From positions 598,052-662,051 of the forward strand of contig VWYX01000124.1 in NCBI GenBank assembly GCA_013396525.1: DNA of 64,000 nt, written 5' to 3'. Source of the DNA: Chaetorhynchus papuensis (taxonomy: Eukaryota > Chordata > Aves > Passeriformes > Rhipiduridae). This document shows positions 1 to 12,300 of the stretch, in pieces (position 1 is the stretch's first letter; every line of letters begins with the position of its first letter). The notes below the pieces were generated by a model. That model was given only the letters and a program-made list of their open reading frames with translations. It made no database searches and was not told the DNA's origin. The translations under genes and the position numbers were made by a program.

Positions 1-100
1 CTTTCCTTTCCTTTCCTTTCCTTTCCTTTCCTTTCCTTTCCTTTCCTTTCCTTTCCTTTCCTTTCCTTTCCTTTCCTTTCCTTTCCTTTCCTTTCTTTTC
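1..100. repeat. (CTTTC)n pentanucleotide microsatellite, cut by the window edge
   Basis: Nineteen exact CTTTC units run from the first base, followed by one variant unit (TTTTC). The array continues beyond the left edge, so its full length is unknown. One strand is all pyrimidine and the other all purine, a composition prone to length change and to triplex formation. It lies outside any recognised gene. Confidence 0.97.
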
Positions 101-3100
101 GCTTCCTCACTGAAATTTGTCACCACAGGAAGACAAGGAGGCAAACGTGCAGTTGGATACAACTGTTAAAAAGTGTTGTGGAGGACAGATGCTTGTCCTC
201 TGATTCAGGAAATCCCTTAACTGCAGAAAGGGAATACTGTTACTGTATACTTTCTGTTTCCTTATACTTCCTCACTAGGCACTGTTCCCGTTGATTCCCA
301 ACTTGTACATAAGAGTTTCTTTGCTCCAGGCTAGTGCCTGGCTGTATATTTGAGCCAAGTGAAGAAAATATGAACCTTATAGAAATTGTTAAAGTGTTTG
401 GCTTAGGATTACATGGTCTGTCTCCAGCACACACTCCATTATCACAAGACTTCCTTTCCAATGCTCTCTTCTTCCCAGCTGAGCAGACCCTGGACACTAT
501 CCCCACAAGGAGCTGAGGGCCTCCTTTATTTTCCTTTACTAGGAGTGCTATTTCAGCTGTCCACGGGCTCAGCCACTCAGTGGCGAGGTATAACAAAGAT
601 GGATTTGGGTAGTAAGAAACAAAGACAAACATTAAAACTTTCTTCATCCTTCTCTCAGGCTCAGCATCAATCCTCCACTTCATACTCCTCGACCCTCCCC
701 GAGTGTCCCAGGCCCAGGGTGCAGGTGGGTATGGTCAGTACGTAGCAGCTTCTCTCTTCTGCTCCCCTCCACTCACGTTCTTTCCCTGCATCAGTGTGGG
801 CTCTCCGTGGGCTGGGGTGAGTGAGGCACATCCTTCTATCATCTGGAGCTCAGAGAAAGGCACACCTGGATTGTCTGGTGAAGGAACTCTTGGAAGGTCA
901 CTAGAAGGTCCCATCTACCAGCTACTGTTGTAGACATGATGTTAGAATAATGTACTTTAAATCTCAATAAATAACCTTACTAACATGAATATCATTTAGA
1001 TACAGAACTCTCATTTTCTAAGACAATTTTTTTGTTAGAAAACAGACTATATATATATGTTTGAAAGGAAAGAAAAACATCACCAAATCATCTTTTATAT
1101 AAATATATATATAACAAACTTATTGTCTATGAATAATAGGATGATTTTTTCAGATAAAACTCTTTCCCTAAAGATGGTTGTCTCAACAAGGTTTTTGTCA
1201 GACCATTTTTATTAGCCTTTCTTCACAAAATAAGAAGCTGTTCTATCAACACAGCTAGAGATGCAGGGAGAAAAGGTAACGTCCTCTTGGAACAAGTCTT
1301 CTAATCTGACTGCTGGATCATTTAAGCCACCTGTTATTTGATCCCTGACCTTGCCATGAGAAACTGCTTAGTAGTAGGTTGCAGACTTCTATTGGCAAAC
1401 ATGCTGAAAGTGTACTCAGAGAGTGGTTGTCGATTAATTATGCATGCCTCATGTCACTGAGATCTCTGAGCATGTCAGAGGGCTGGAGACAGAAGGAGGT
1501 GTATTGTTTCTGATTTTCTCTACTACACAACATTCTCAGTTTGCACAAACAGAAGGGTCAATGCACCTTGGTGTTTTTAACAAAACTTGCAGATGATATG
1601 TTTATAAATGAAAAACTCAGAAAGCTTATGTGAAATGACTCTTTAGAAGTAGGCATGAGGAGTGCTTAAATTAACATTATTTCTGAGCTGTTACCTGAGC
1701 AAGGGAAAGCTGAACTTTATAAGGAAAAGTTATAATTCATTATCTTTAAACTGGGAATGTGTGGAATTTTTGTTTATTTTTTTCTTGTATCGAAGTGCAG
1801 CTTTGATCCAATAAGGGATCCTGAATATTGAGAGCCCAAAAAATAGTTAGCAACCAGAATGGAAATCGAACCAGTGAGTTAGACACCCTAACATCTCCAG
1901 AATACCGACCATGGATGGACAAGGTACTCTCAAGGTGAAGGAAGGAGTGTATATACACATATATATAGGTATATGTGTGTGTGTGTGTGTATAATATCCT
2001 AGTTGTTCAAATAACTGTTTAAGAGGAAAGATCTGCAGCCAGGGGTATTTGCACAGAGCTGTTTCTCAGGTACCCTGAGAACCTGAACTAATAGGATTTT
2101 GTGTGAGAGCATCATTTTCTCCTAAATCTGCTCTGTACTTCCAGGAATATACAAGGCATGGGGCCGGAAAGGTACCAGGTAAGGAAGAGCTTGACTCTGA
2201 AACATCGGTTTTGTGGGGAAAATAAAATTTTAGGGAAGTCCTGTGTTGTCTAGTTCCTCTGAATAAAAATGTTTATGTTTGTTTTACCTTAAATTTCGAC
2301 TGAATACAAAATATGAAACCACTTACATATAAGAAAGCCCAAGCAAAAATGCTGCCCTGAACCATCATCCCACTGCCCCACACTGTGAAGCAGTGACTGG
2401 ACCACAGAAATAGTTTGCATTAGACAGAACCCCTCTTGGTTAGCTAGAATTAATTGAATTTATAGACTAGAATTCATCAGTATGTCATATTCTCTTTGCT
2501 AAGGTGTTTCCATCTCAATTTTTCACACCCTCAACCCAGTTTTTTCCCTCATCTTTGTTTAAAAGAATCAAACAGGCATTGTACACTGTGCTCATATGCT
2601 GCCTATTGGGACACCATCAACTCTTCTGGAAACGTGCACTTGAAGAACTTAACAATAAATTTCTTCTTCAGAAAGTGCATTGTTAGAGGTTTTTTTAGAA
2701 TTTTTTTTTAACATGAAATGTAATTTGAAGCTGTGTTGCTTATCCTGGAGTGATTAAATCTCCCCATATTTCTGCACAGTATCTACCTGTCCTAGGTAGC
2801 TTAAATAACACCAAGTTACTAGCAAATTTTGCTGCTTTCTTGGTTTCACTGAAAATGGGGGGGAGCAAGAGAAATGACCATAGAAAGCTGGAGAGGACAA
2901 AGATGTTAAGGGTATATGGGAAAGCTGAAAGCCTAAGGATTGAATCAAAGCCTATGCTGATAGATCACTGGAGATTTGGTATCTAAACATTGGCCTCATT
3001 TTCTGAAACACCACTTTCTAAACACAAATTTCTACTAATGCTAGTCCACCAGTCATTAGTATTTCTGCTCATTTGGAATACAGTTTATTAATTTATTATT

Positions 3101-3314
3101 GATCAATTTGTTCACATAACTCCTTTTCTTCACACTTTAAAACTTGATAGTGCCTCATCATTATCATAAGGTCTTAAAACAAAACTGCCACCAGAAAGTT
3201 CAGGAAAAAGATAATATTGTAATTCAAACTGTATTTCTCTAATTCTGATGTCCCATTATTGATGAAAACATTTTTCCTTTTCTGTAAATATTATTTTCTA
3301 TAGTTTTCAATCTA
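101..3314. other. Unique AT-rich non-coding sequence
   Basis: No gene is supported here. The open frames at 240-683 (minus) and 413-745 (plus) overlap on opposite strands, lack recognisable domains and are of a length expected by chance. Short TA-rich runs occur near 1047-1058 and 1092-1116. No transposon was recognised. Confidence 0.7.
1949..1996. repeat. Alternating TA/CA/TG tract
   Basis: A run of alternating purine and pyrimidine begins with TATACACATATATATA and ends in an uninterrupted (TG)n of about 17 bases at 1974-1990. Such alternation is a compound microsatellite and can adopt Z-DNA. No gene adjoins it. Confidence 0.9.
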
Positions 3315-3362
3315 GTCACCTCAGGTTGAGGTCACCTCATGGATGAGTCACCTCATCCACCT
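3315..3362. repeat. Three-copy 16-bp tandem repeat with GTCACCTCA core
   Basis: The 9-base core GTCACCTCA starts at 3315, 3331 and 3347, an exact 16-bp spacing. The remaining 7 bases of each unit have diverged. The second unit is preceded by TTGAGG, so a short inverted repeat (ACCTCA/TGAGGT) links units one and two. The core on the minus strand reads TGAGGTGAC, close to a nuclear-receptor half-site. A role as a binding-site cluster is only inference. Confidence 0.8.
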
Positions 3363-6300
3363 TTGTGGATAAATAAAAGTGGCTCACAAATAAAGAAGTA
3401 AAGAAAGCCTGCAGCTCTTGCATTTCTTCAGCATCCTATGCAAAAACCTGCTCTTAAAATATAGAGAAAATCCCAATTAAGTTTTAAGGATGATCTTGAA
3501 TATGGGATGCTAAATGCTAAAGGTCTGTAAGTGATAAACAGATCTTTAATGCTTTAGTTTCCATTATTATGAGGATCAGGATAGGTTGACAAAAGAAGGT
3601 CTGTTTAGAGAAAAATTGAAATTGCTTGAGGAGAAAAAGAAAAGAAAAATTGAAAGGGGAGGGGCAGGTGAGGAGACCAGTGGGGAAATACTGTAACCAA
3701 ATGGATGTGTAGACTGTGGGAAGAGGGATTAGTCTGTGTAGGCAAAGCAGAAGGTAACAAAATGTGAAAAGATCACACAGGTAGGAAGATAGTTGGGAGG
3801 GATGGGGAAGAAAATTCCATCCTCTGCACACACTGATGTCTGTAGAGTTAACAGAGGTTAAGGTCCCAGCATCTCAGCAAATCTTTGGCAGAAACCGCTG
3901 ACCACAAGTAACAATTCTCTGGCTGGTTTGTCTGGTCTTACCAATCCTCTCCAGCAGTGACTCACTGAGAAGTTGCTCTGGCCTGGAGCTGTTGGTTTTT
4001 GGTCTCCCACAGCCAGAGCTGGTAAAAGGGGACACCACTCTTGATCTGCTTCTCATCGTCTTAATATCAAACCCACCTTCCCATTTAAAACCTTGTGAAT
4101 GGTGATCAGAACAGGGAGCAAAGTGAAACCTGTTCCAGCTTTTCTGGCAGAGGGTGACCCACAGAAAAGGTCTTCTTGTGTCAAAGGCATTTGGACCTTT
4201 GATGGATTAAATGTTCCCAATAGTCTGGGTGGACATATCTCAGGTTGACTCCTTGTGAAGTTCAAAATGTAGCCCTTTTTTCCCCCACTGGCTTGATTTC
4301 TCCATAGAGGTCAAAGAATTAGATAATAAGGCTTTTGATGCAGAAGTAAAATAGAATTTCTCTTCTAGAAATTTTTACTCTCTTCCTCTGCCCACCCCGT
4401 TTTGTTCAGCTGTGTGCATTCCTCATTACTTGCAGATTTCACTAAGCAAATTTACTTTACTTTAAAGTAATCTTTAGAGAAATCTATTTTACAGAGGTTT
4501 AGAGAAATCTATTTTTTCCTAAATAACTGGTTTATAGCATTTAGAAATGTTACAGCATTTACACTTAGAATCTATCTGTTTCTCCCAAATGATTAGTAAA
4601 GGATGCTTACTAACAATAAAATAACCTCTTCTTATAACTACAATGCAGTTTTTTTCCTTTAACTCCATTAAATCTCAATTTAGTGCTGTTTCTTTAAACT
4701 GACCCTCCCTGAAACAACTGCAGTATTATTGATTCCAGTTCTGATTTTCTGATCTCACCAAGTATCACATTTTGCTTTCATGCAACCACAGACCTGCAGA
4801 ATGGAAAAATACCCTGTTAAGTGCTTCCCTTCATGCCTGCAGTTAAAGTCTGTCTGCTCCTTTTGATTGATATCTCCATTGCTATCAAAGAGCAAATACT
4901 CTAAAAAGTCATATAAAATGTGTGCAGCTACTTTCTAATGTGCTGAGTTTTCTGAAAAATAATCCTGAGGCACACAAAAATATATGTCCTTTGTGCCATT
5001 TGGGGGGAAAAAAAGGTCTAGGAAGCAGTGAAACAGATTCTTAATGCTTTTCTATTAAAATGACTTTATGTGAAGAAAGTTTAATAATTTATTTAATGAA
5101 GGTTTGTCCCAATTGTTGTTTTTGAGGAGATGCTGAAACTGTAGGTTGCTGCGAGAGAGGGAGGCATGCTTTTGCATGTGGCTGTTGCAAACAAAAGCAT
5201 TGTAACCAGTTGAGGAGAATGCAACTCCGTGTGCAAACCCTTCTCCAGAGAGCTTGTTGCCCTATTCCTCACTTCACAGCCACAGAGCACTCTCACATAA
5301 AGCCTAATTTTTCCCAGAAATAAGGTGACCATATAATATTTTCTTATTAAGGCTTTACTTTACCTAATCTTACCCAGAACCAACGTGAAACTGCAAATAG
5401 AAAATACAACTTTACATTAATATTCAACTGCATAATGCATTTACTGTTAAATTAGTTGCTTATCTTTATTTATTGATGTCATTAGAGACCCACATTTTTT
5501 ACTGTGGAACTGGACAGAGAGGATTAGTCCAAAATGGCATGAACTGCTTGTAATGAAATCCAAAACAGTGCAAAACTCTCCTGAACTCATGAACTTCAAG
5601 TGCAACCTGTGCAGAAGAGGGTTTCAAAGAACAACCTCATCTCCCAGAATTTTTGGTAGGGAGACCAGAAGCAAACGGGCAGATCTATTGTTGAGCAGAG
5701 GTAAGGGGAAAGCTTTTATCAGTCTGGACTTTCATATTACCCACATGCCCATGAACCCTCTAAAGACCTAGATCGTGTTAACTGTGGGAACACGCAGAGC
5801 GTCCTGGCTGCCGGCCAGTCAGGAGTTTCAGAAACAGCTACGAGTTAGTTGAAACAGGTGCATGTAATAAAGAAGCCTGAAATAAAGAACCAGAACAACT
5901 GGCCTGTGTCAAGTTGAAGTTACTGTTACACAGGGCTGTTCAGAATTTTCACAACAAGTTTCAGAAACCTCCAAATCCGCGCTTTGCTTTTTCACTTCGG
6001 AAAATTGATTCATTGAAAATGTACAAACCAATGCATTTTGCACTTACAGATGGACCTAATATAATGAAAAACCTTTGCATTTTTTCAAAACCTGTGCTGT
6101 TTGAATTGTCATTGTTGTATAAATTTGACCTTTCTAGAAACAAATACAGATGAAAAAATGTGTGTTTTAAAACATCAAGGAAAAATGTAGGCATCTGACC
6201 TCTTAGCCCAGAACAAAAATAAAGATAGTGTATAGTCTTATGCACAGCTCTATCCCATATGTTTGTGAAAACATTTTTTATGTATAGGCAAAGGAGAAAA

Positions 6301-9300
6301 GAAGATAAGGGGTTCTGGTGAATGCAGGGACATCTTCCTAGCTCAGATCAGACATTATCTCTGGACTGGGTTCGGAAACCCTTCTCTGGCAAAAAGATTT
6401 GTGTCCTCCACTTCCCACCCCAACGATCTGAAAAAGGAAGCAACAGGTTCCCCAGTGAGTCAGACTGCATTTTCTGGACATTGTATCATGTATTTTCTTC
6501 AGTATGACCTTCTGGATGCTCAGTTTGGCAGCATGGGTTCGAAAGCCCGTGGTATCCCTTTCCTCTGATTTGACATGCCAATAACACTGGCAGTGTATGA
6601 ATCCATACAGATCAAGTCACAAGCAATATCCAAGGTGCAGACAAGGCCAAATTTGTACCAGCTCTTCCACATAAATGTTACAGGTAAAAAGTGCCAACAG
6701 TTTCCATCATTAAGATGTGTACCTGGAAAACAGTCAAAAAATGTTCTTTAAACAAAGCACTACTTAAGAGCATAAAGTCATTCACATAAGGAAGGGTGCT
6801 GTGGTGAGTTAAACCTTTTCATTAGCAAACAAATTATCAGCTGTCAGGAACAGTTCACTGATTGTATTTGGTATCCTGGTGCTTTTTTTTTTGTCTTTAT
6901 AGAATCAATATTCAAATCCTTCAAGGTTTTAAAAAAATAATTCTTTGAAACTGGTAATAAGTACTTCCTAGAAATATGTACTATTTCCCTGGAACTGCAG
7001 TGTGAATAGCAATAAAAATAGGGTCTGGTAAAATCACTTGAGTGCTATTGGACTTTTCCTCGGTTTAGAAGATGAAAGTTAAAGAACTTTATGGATTAAC
7101 TGTATCATATTTTTTCTATGGGATTTAAGGTACTGTATTCTCTGCCAACATTTTCAACATATGGAATTAATGTTATAAATTTAATGATCTTGGTGACATA
7201 AAACTGAGGGTTATAGAAAACAAAAGCAAAATTCTTACAGAACCATCTAGTTATGAATGTACATCAAGTTGTGCAAGTTGGAGTTATAAATATTGTAGCT
7301 TATTGCTCACACAATATATTTCCTGACTAAAAATCTGTCAGTGGAAGAATTTTATGTTCATATCTTTTACAGCAGCATTAAAAAGAAAAAAATCCCAGTT
7401 AACTCACCAATATAAAAAAAAAAATCTACTGTGTAGACAACAGAATTTTTAATAATTTTCCTGCCATCACCTTTGGTAAAAGAAAGTGAGTCCAATGGCT
7501 TTCATGTGTCCAACTCATGCATCTGATTTTGTTTCTTTTTGTCATATCTCCTTTTAAATGGGGACATAAAAACAATGGCAACAGCAAAAGACATCAATAA
7601 ACGTCTAAAGATATCTAAGTATTTTTAAAAATCTCTGAAATACAATCGCAGTGGGTAGCCCTGCACAGTAGATAACTGCACAAGAGCAAATGCTTTTACT
7701 GATATTCCTGTATAAGAAGGAAGCTTTGACACCATAGGCAGGTTTTTTGTGTGCTAACGTTCTCAGGAGCTGTGCTGTTAGGAAATTCTAAATTCTTGTA
7801 GGATTGCTTAAGCCAAAAGTGTGAAAGAACGGTGATTGAATACGAAGCAGTCCACTTGCACTTCACTTTGGTGTTTTACAAATAGCACAAAAGTTTGAGC
7901 TCAATAAAAGTAAAGAGGAACCCAGCAAGCCAAGGTGACAGACTCAGTTTTGGTAGAAATAAGAGCGGCCTTAGAAAAGGCTGTCCAAAAGCCATCTGAA
8001 AGCCAAGATTTTAAGAGCATCTTTATAGAGATGGTGATATAAACTATAACAGGACATTTCTGGAACAGTATAATGCTGGCTTCAGCAACAAAAGCCATAA
8101 GGCAGTGAAAGAAATGGACAGCTGTAATGTTGAAACACTTAAATGAAATAAAAATTGATAGCCAGGAACTGTCAGAAAACAATTAAAAAATATTAAAACC
8201 ACAGACATTATGCATAAAGAGAGGCAAAATATTTATGAGGGACGGGAAGCATCATTAATTATAACTACCTCAATTAGCTCCTTAGAATCATCAACTCTAT
8301 ATTGCAATAAAGAACCTCCAATAAAGTAACATCCCCTCTTTAGTCAGGCTTCCTATGTGCTCCTAGGAAGGCAACTAATGTGCACCCACTAGATGCCAGT
8401 CTGTAATGTGGGAAAAGTTCTTCCCAGGCTTTAAAAGCAAGCTTTGGCTGGAATCCAACACAGAGTGGGAAACTCAGCCATAAGGAACAAGAAAAACAAA
8501 CCTCAGAAAAAGGCAGATGGAGGCAAAGAAAATAGATATAAAAGGGAGTCTGGATGAAGACATTTAAACTCTTTCCGGCCTGATTATGGTGCGCCCCTGC
8601 AGGTTGTGGACAACCCAATCACACCATAGTGATGGAAGGTCTCAAGCCTTTCCACACTTCCCTCCTGCACACATGAATCTCCCAGTCAGAGGCTGCTATT
8701 CCCTCTTGCAGAGCTGTGGCCCCAGGTGCAGCTCTTCCTGAGAAAAAGTCCAAGAAAGAAGCAGAGCGTATTTGGCAAACCCCTGACACACAGCTGACAT
8801 TTTCTCATGCAGAAGGAGAAAAAGGTGTATATTCATGCATCAAGATGATGATTCAGGGAAGCAGCAAAAGGTTAAGGATTGAAGTTGTAGCTACACACGT
8901 GCAAGTGTTAGTACAGGTTTTCTTACTGCCAACCTGCTGGAAGTCAGAGATTCATACCAAGAAATTCAGGTTCCTTGCTCTTACCCTCTCTCATGATGTA
9001 TTTGCCTACAGGAATGCCATAACCATGGCTTTGAGTAGGTGGGGGCATCCTCTGTGAAACTTTGAGGACTCTGGAATCCTATACTCTCTGATAAAACTGC
9101 TGCAGCACCATGGAAGCCAGGATGCAGAACACTTCCATTAAATGTATTAAGCAAATGTTCTTCTGCAGCTTGGAAAATGACGCGATGAGCAACACTTTTT
9201 TCCCATTTTGCACTTCATTATGATAGTCTTCTTGTTATTTACAAAAAGGAAAATATGATTTAACTCGAACATGAGAGCAACATTGATGTGCAAAAAAAAT

Positions 9301-12300
9301 TTGTACTAGACAAAAAGCTGAAAACAGCCTCAGACCACAGTAACAGTCAGTTCTTGTAGACCTTAGGGAAACAAAAATATTGGTATTCTTGGTGTAAATG
9401 TCCATCATAAAGAGCAGAAAGTACTCCAAGAATGGGTACACAGAGTCAGTGTGCTGTAGTTGAACCCCAGATGATGTTTTTGCATCACACAATAGTAATC
9501 TTGTGACCCAAAACTGCATCTGAGCGTGCACATGTGGGTGGGCACACACTACCCATAGCAGGAGCTGGCTTCACACACCAGTAAAGCTTTGGAATTCCTT
9601 ACCAGTGCCTTGGACTCTATCAGTGAATAATAAGGTGTGATAATCACAATGACAGAATGATATGTAGACTTGATAAAAATAAACACTTGATTTATTTTAA
9701 AACTTGTTTTATACATGTTTAGGTACTTCAAAAAGAAAGCTAATCTGACTCACCTCAAAAGCCTCATGAACTTCAGGAGAGACAGCACAGAAGTTTTGAC
9801 CTTCAGGTGTCTGAGAGAGCATTGCATGTGTAATTCTTATTTCACAAGGTTACCTGAAAAATCTACAGCAAGTATCAAAGTTTTAAGCATGAGTGTTGCT
9901 AAGTTTATGCTACTGATTAAAAAATAAACCTTGAATGCTACAGATTTTCTACAGCTGTATAGCTAATCCCCCTTAATCAAAGTAGTAAATAAAATTTTAA
10001 TTTATTCTTGTTTGCAAAAAATTTAAGTAATAATCTCATCTAATTCAAACATTCATAACTGAAAACCAATTACTTAAAATAAAGGTGACTTTTTATAATC
10101 CAGAAAAAACGAAATGTAACATCAATATTGTAGACAGCAAGAGCAAACACAGTGAAAAACTAGAATAATGAGCTTCAGAATGGAAATGCAGTTCGGATAA
10201 AGAGAAGTGATATGATAAAAATATGGAAATAAACTTCAGAGGGAAATTATACCAATCACTTCTTTTCATTCTTTTTGATAACACAGGAAGGAGTCAGTAC
10301 ATTAAAAAAACCAAAAAAACCCCAAAAATTGAGAAAAGAAAATTCCCTTTCAAATTATGCATAATTAGGCTATGAACTTTATTGGCATAAGACATGGGAG
10401 AGAGCAGAAGCTCAGCATTACATGTAAAAGGACAGAGCAAAAAATGACCTTTCACTATGCAGTTTAAACTGTCCTGTTGAAAAGCATATGACTTACCTGC
10501 TACATTGAAAGATTCAGAATATCTTGTCTCTACAGGCAAGTTATTCCAAAACTATCTTCAGTGGAATCTCTTGCACATTCATCTGGGGATGATAACAATA
10601 CAGTTTAATACAGGAATCGGGACGAGACTGATTAGTTTAATTAACTCTGGCAATTTCTACGGAGTTGAACACTAGACTTACTTACATGTAATACAAACCT
10701 GATGGAGCTTTAGATTGCAAAGAATACAAATTGGCTTAGTATGCCAGAGGTGCTAATGCTGCAGGATTCATATTGAAAGTAAACGGAGTATAATCTTACC
10801 AGCCAGCATTTCAGCATTTGCTGAACTAATTACATCGACAGATTTTTCTTTAGAACTTTCCTTAATATCAGAATCTTCAAATATTTTTTTTCCTACCCAT
10901 TGTCTTTTTTATTTTTTTAATGAACACGTGAAAAAATCACAGGAGTGTATCTCTGGGTTAACTTGGGTTCAGACCTAGAAATAGTGGAGATGTAGCTCAC
11001 TGATGACAAATGAAAACGCACACAGAACTCCATGTGTGCTGAGATGGGTGGACTGTAGGGATCTAAAGCTCTCCAGCATTTTCTGAGAGCTTCCTTCCTG
11101 AAGCCCAGGGTTCTTTTATGAGTGGGTTGAATGCAATTTGGAAAAATGTTTTACTGGAATAAAAGAAGGATTTTTTTTCTTCCCCTCTTAGTTTTATCTT
11201 TAAGGAGAATAAAAACAAATCAGGAAAACTGATAACCATAATTCATTTTATTAGAGACAGCACTTAGAAAAGCAAGAATATTTGACAAGTTTACAGGAAA
11301 AGAATACAGACTAAAATGTAGTTTGTCACACAAAGTATTCCTTGGTAGGCTAGATAAATAGTTTATGAAGAACATTGAACATGAATATGCCAAAAACAAT
11401 GAAAGTCACTGTGAAAAGTAAAAACCTACAGCTACACTACAGAAGACCTACAGTACTGCACATGTACAGAACTGTACAAAGCTGCCAGGTTTTGCTTCAC
11501 TGAATTTCTGTAGCAAAACCAGGAAATCTTGCCCGTAGGGCCAGGACTCCTAAGCGTGGAGACATAAGCATACAAATGTCTGAAAGGTGCTAACACTGTA
11601 GAGTGAAAAAAATTATTTAAGAATACAGACACATCTTTGAATACAGAAGAATAAAATGAGGACAGGGAAAATGGGCTTAGTGTAAAGCACTTTACAACTA
11701 CATGCTTTTCACTCCAGAAGAGACACCAAAGCATGGCAGCTATATTACTTGAAAAATTTTGGTGATGCACAATAACTGCACTGTTAGTGAGCTTGACTAG
11801 AATAAATGAAGGCTGCTCACAAGACTCCTGCCAAGAATTGGTAATTGTTGCAAACTAAATGGAATATTAGGTGACTTTGGTGAATTTCTGTACTAGTGAT
11901 CATACAGTCAGTCACTCATCAGGTCTCAGCATGGGAAACTTAATTTGTCTTTGCAGTGTGCATGGTAAATTGACTTCTAATTCTTACTGAGAGAAGAATA
12001 TTTCTGGGAAAGATTTTGCAAGTGAATCTATGAGAGTCCATAGGTTATAGGTTTGTGTTACACACTAAGTAACAATAACAACTTCTTGACCTAAGGAAAA
12101 ATCTAGTGCTCTGATATATTTAGTGCTTCTTTTTCCTGAACATACCAAGAATATAAAATGTTTGTATGTACAAAATTAATGAATAAACAATTTTCTTTTC
12201 AAGACTAATGCAAGGAAATATCATCTCATCCAGATACCCATTTGGAGCCTATGGGTTCTGTATTTTTACGGTAAGGTCTATGAAATGAAACAGAGGCATA

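Noticed and set aside
6530..6560. GGGTTCGAAAGCCC, resembling a tRNA T-arm / B box
   Set aside because: Arms do not pair as a T-stem and no A box, D-arm or acceptor stem is present upstream.
10500..10890. Two phase-compatible minus-strand open segments with good donors (ending at about 10500 and 10797)
   Set aside because: The upstream one has no acceptable acceptor (no pyrimidine tract before it), and no compatible next exon was found downstream.
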